Positions 63,895-64,000 of a DNA stretch of 64,000 bases are shown in pieces. Below the pieces are notes generated by a model. That model was not told the origin of the DNA, searched no databases, and worked only from the letters and a program-made list of their open reading frames with translations. Source of the stretch: Cepaea nemoralis (taxonomy: Eukaryota > Mollusca > Gastropoda > Stylommatophora > Helicidae); contig JACEFZ010017825.1 of the NCBI GenBank assembly GCA_014155875.1, positions 227,501 through 291,500 on the forward strand, read 5' to 3'. Both the position numbers and the translations under genes were made by a program. How positions within the stretch are numbered: position 1 is the first letter of the stretch; every line of letters starts with the position of its first letter.

Positions 63895-64000
63895 AAATGA
63901 ATGCCGTCATTCTTGATCAATTATGTCGAAAACTGTCTGTTGCATCGTTATGCAATTTTTCCTGCCGTCTTATATTTACCCCCACCCAAGGAATATGTCT
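63895..64000. repeat. dispersed repeat Y, copy 3 (cut by window edge)
   Basis: AACTGTCTGTTGCATCGTTA, GCCGTCTTATATTTACCCCC and AAGGAATATGTCT match 53985-54063. Confidence 0.88.

Overview
The window is animal (metazoan) nuclear DNA, and I found no host gene that I can defend. Almost everything recognisable is transposon-derived or tandemly repeated. The mix of several lineages of non-LTR retrotransposons, tRNA-headed SINEs, mariner and Tigger (pogo) DNA transposons, and long di-, tri- and tetranucleotide runs is typical of invertebrate, particularly lophotrochozoan (for example molluscan), intergenic or intronic DNA. The phylum is an inference only. No rRNA gene, intact tRNA gene, CRISPR array, bacterial operon or viral genome was seen. 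LINE, SINE and repeat letters and numbers used here are local labels.

Layout. 1-2130: a GGA-rich purine tract running into a 0.6-kb hairpin, then CCT, CATA and GA arrays. 2341-4475: a frameshifted LINE-A. 5034-5455: a LINE-B 3' end whose terminus is tandemly triplicated. 6386-8012: a ~34-bp minisatellite ending in a LINE-A fragment. 9.0-10.1 kb: SINE-1, LINE-C and LINE-E pieces. 10702-12440: first copy of a G/C-strand-biased minisatellite element (VNTR element). 14.1-17.5 kb: a LINE-F split by a LINE-B plus an LTR-retrotransposon gag fragment. 18.2-19.0 kb: minisatellites. 19.6-25.2 kb: LINE-G, then a full-length LINE-A with a 12-bp target duplication sitting in the tail of a LINE-B. 27.6-28.0 kb: an internally deleted mariner. 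29-36 kb: SINEs, a dead DDE transposase and a 0.6-kb insertion with 8-bp duplications. 36.3-40.8 kb: ends of LINE-J, LINE-D, LINE-K and a LINE-A relative, plus a LINE-B interrupted by the second VNTR element. 44.2-48.4 kb: a decayed two-ORF L1/Tx1-type element. 49.6-50.8 kb: a dead mariner. 51.8-52.3 kb: a second deleted mariner with the same junction. 54-56.3 kb: long microsatellites. 58.0-59.8 kb: a mariner-derived fold-back element, a small MITE and a Tigger-like element. 60.4-61.8 kb: LINE-J and SINE-5 copies. 62.7-63.9 kb: LINE-B.

How the parts relate. LINEs supply the reverse transcriptase and endonuclease that would also move the SINEs and possibly the VNTR elements. Nested insertions give a relative order: LINE-F is older than the gag fragment and LINE-B inside it; LINE-B is older than the LINE-A inserted in its tail; LINE-B is older than the VNTR element that interrupts it; repeat Y is older than the SINE-3 inside it. 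Many LINE 3' ends stop in short tandem repeats (CTAA, TGAT, GGAT, ATG, TAA, GAAT/GAAC), and several of the longest microsatellites begin exactly there.

The best candidate for something undescribed is the VNTR element. A ~1.4-1.6-kb GT/G-rich minisatellite is joined to a conserved 3' module carrying AATAAA and a short-repeat tail. It occurs twice in long form and once in truncated form, and one copy has boundaries defined by the LINE-B it interrupts. In design it resembles primate SVA elements or molluscan pearl-type elements. All calls come from reading the sequence; no database search was run.
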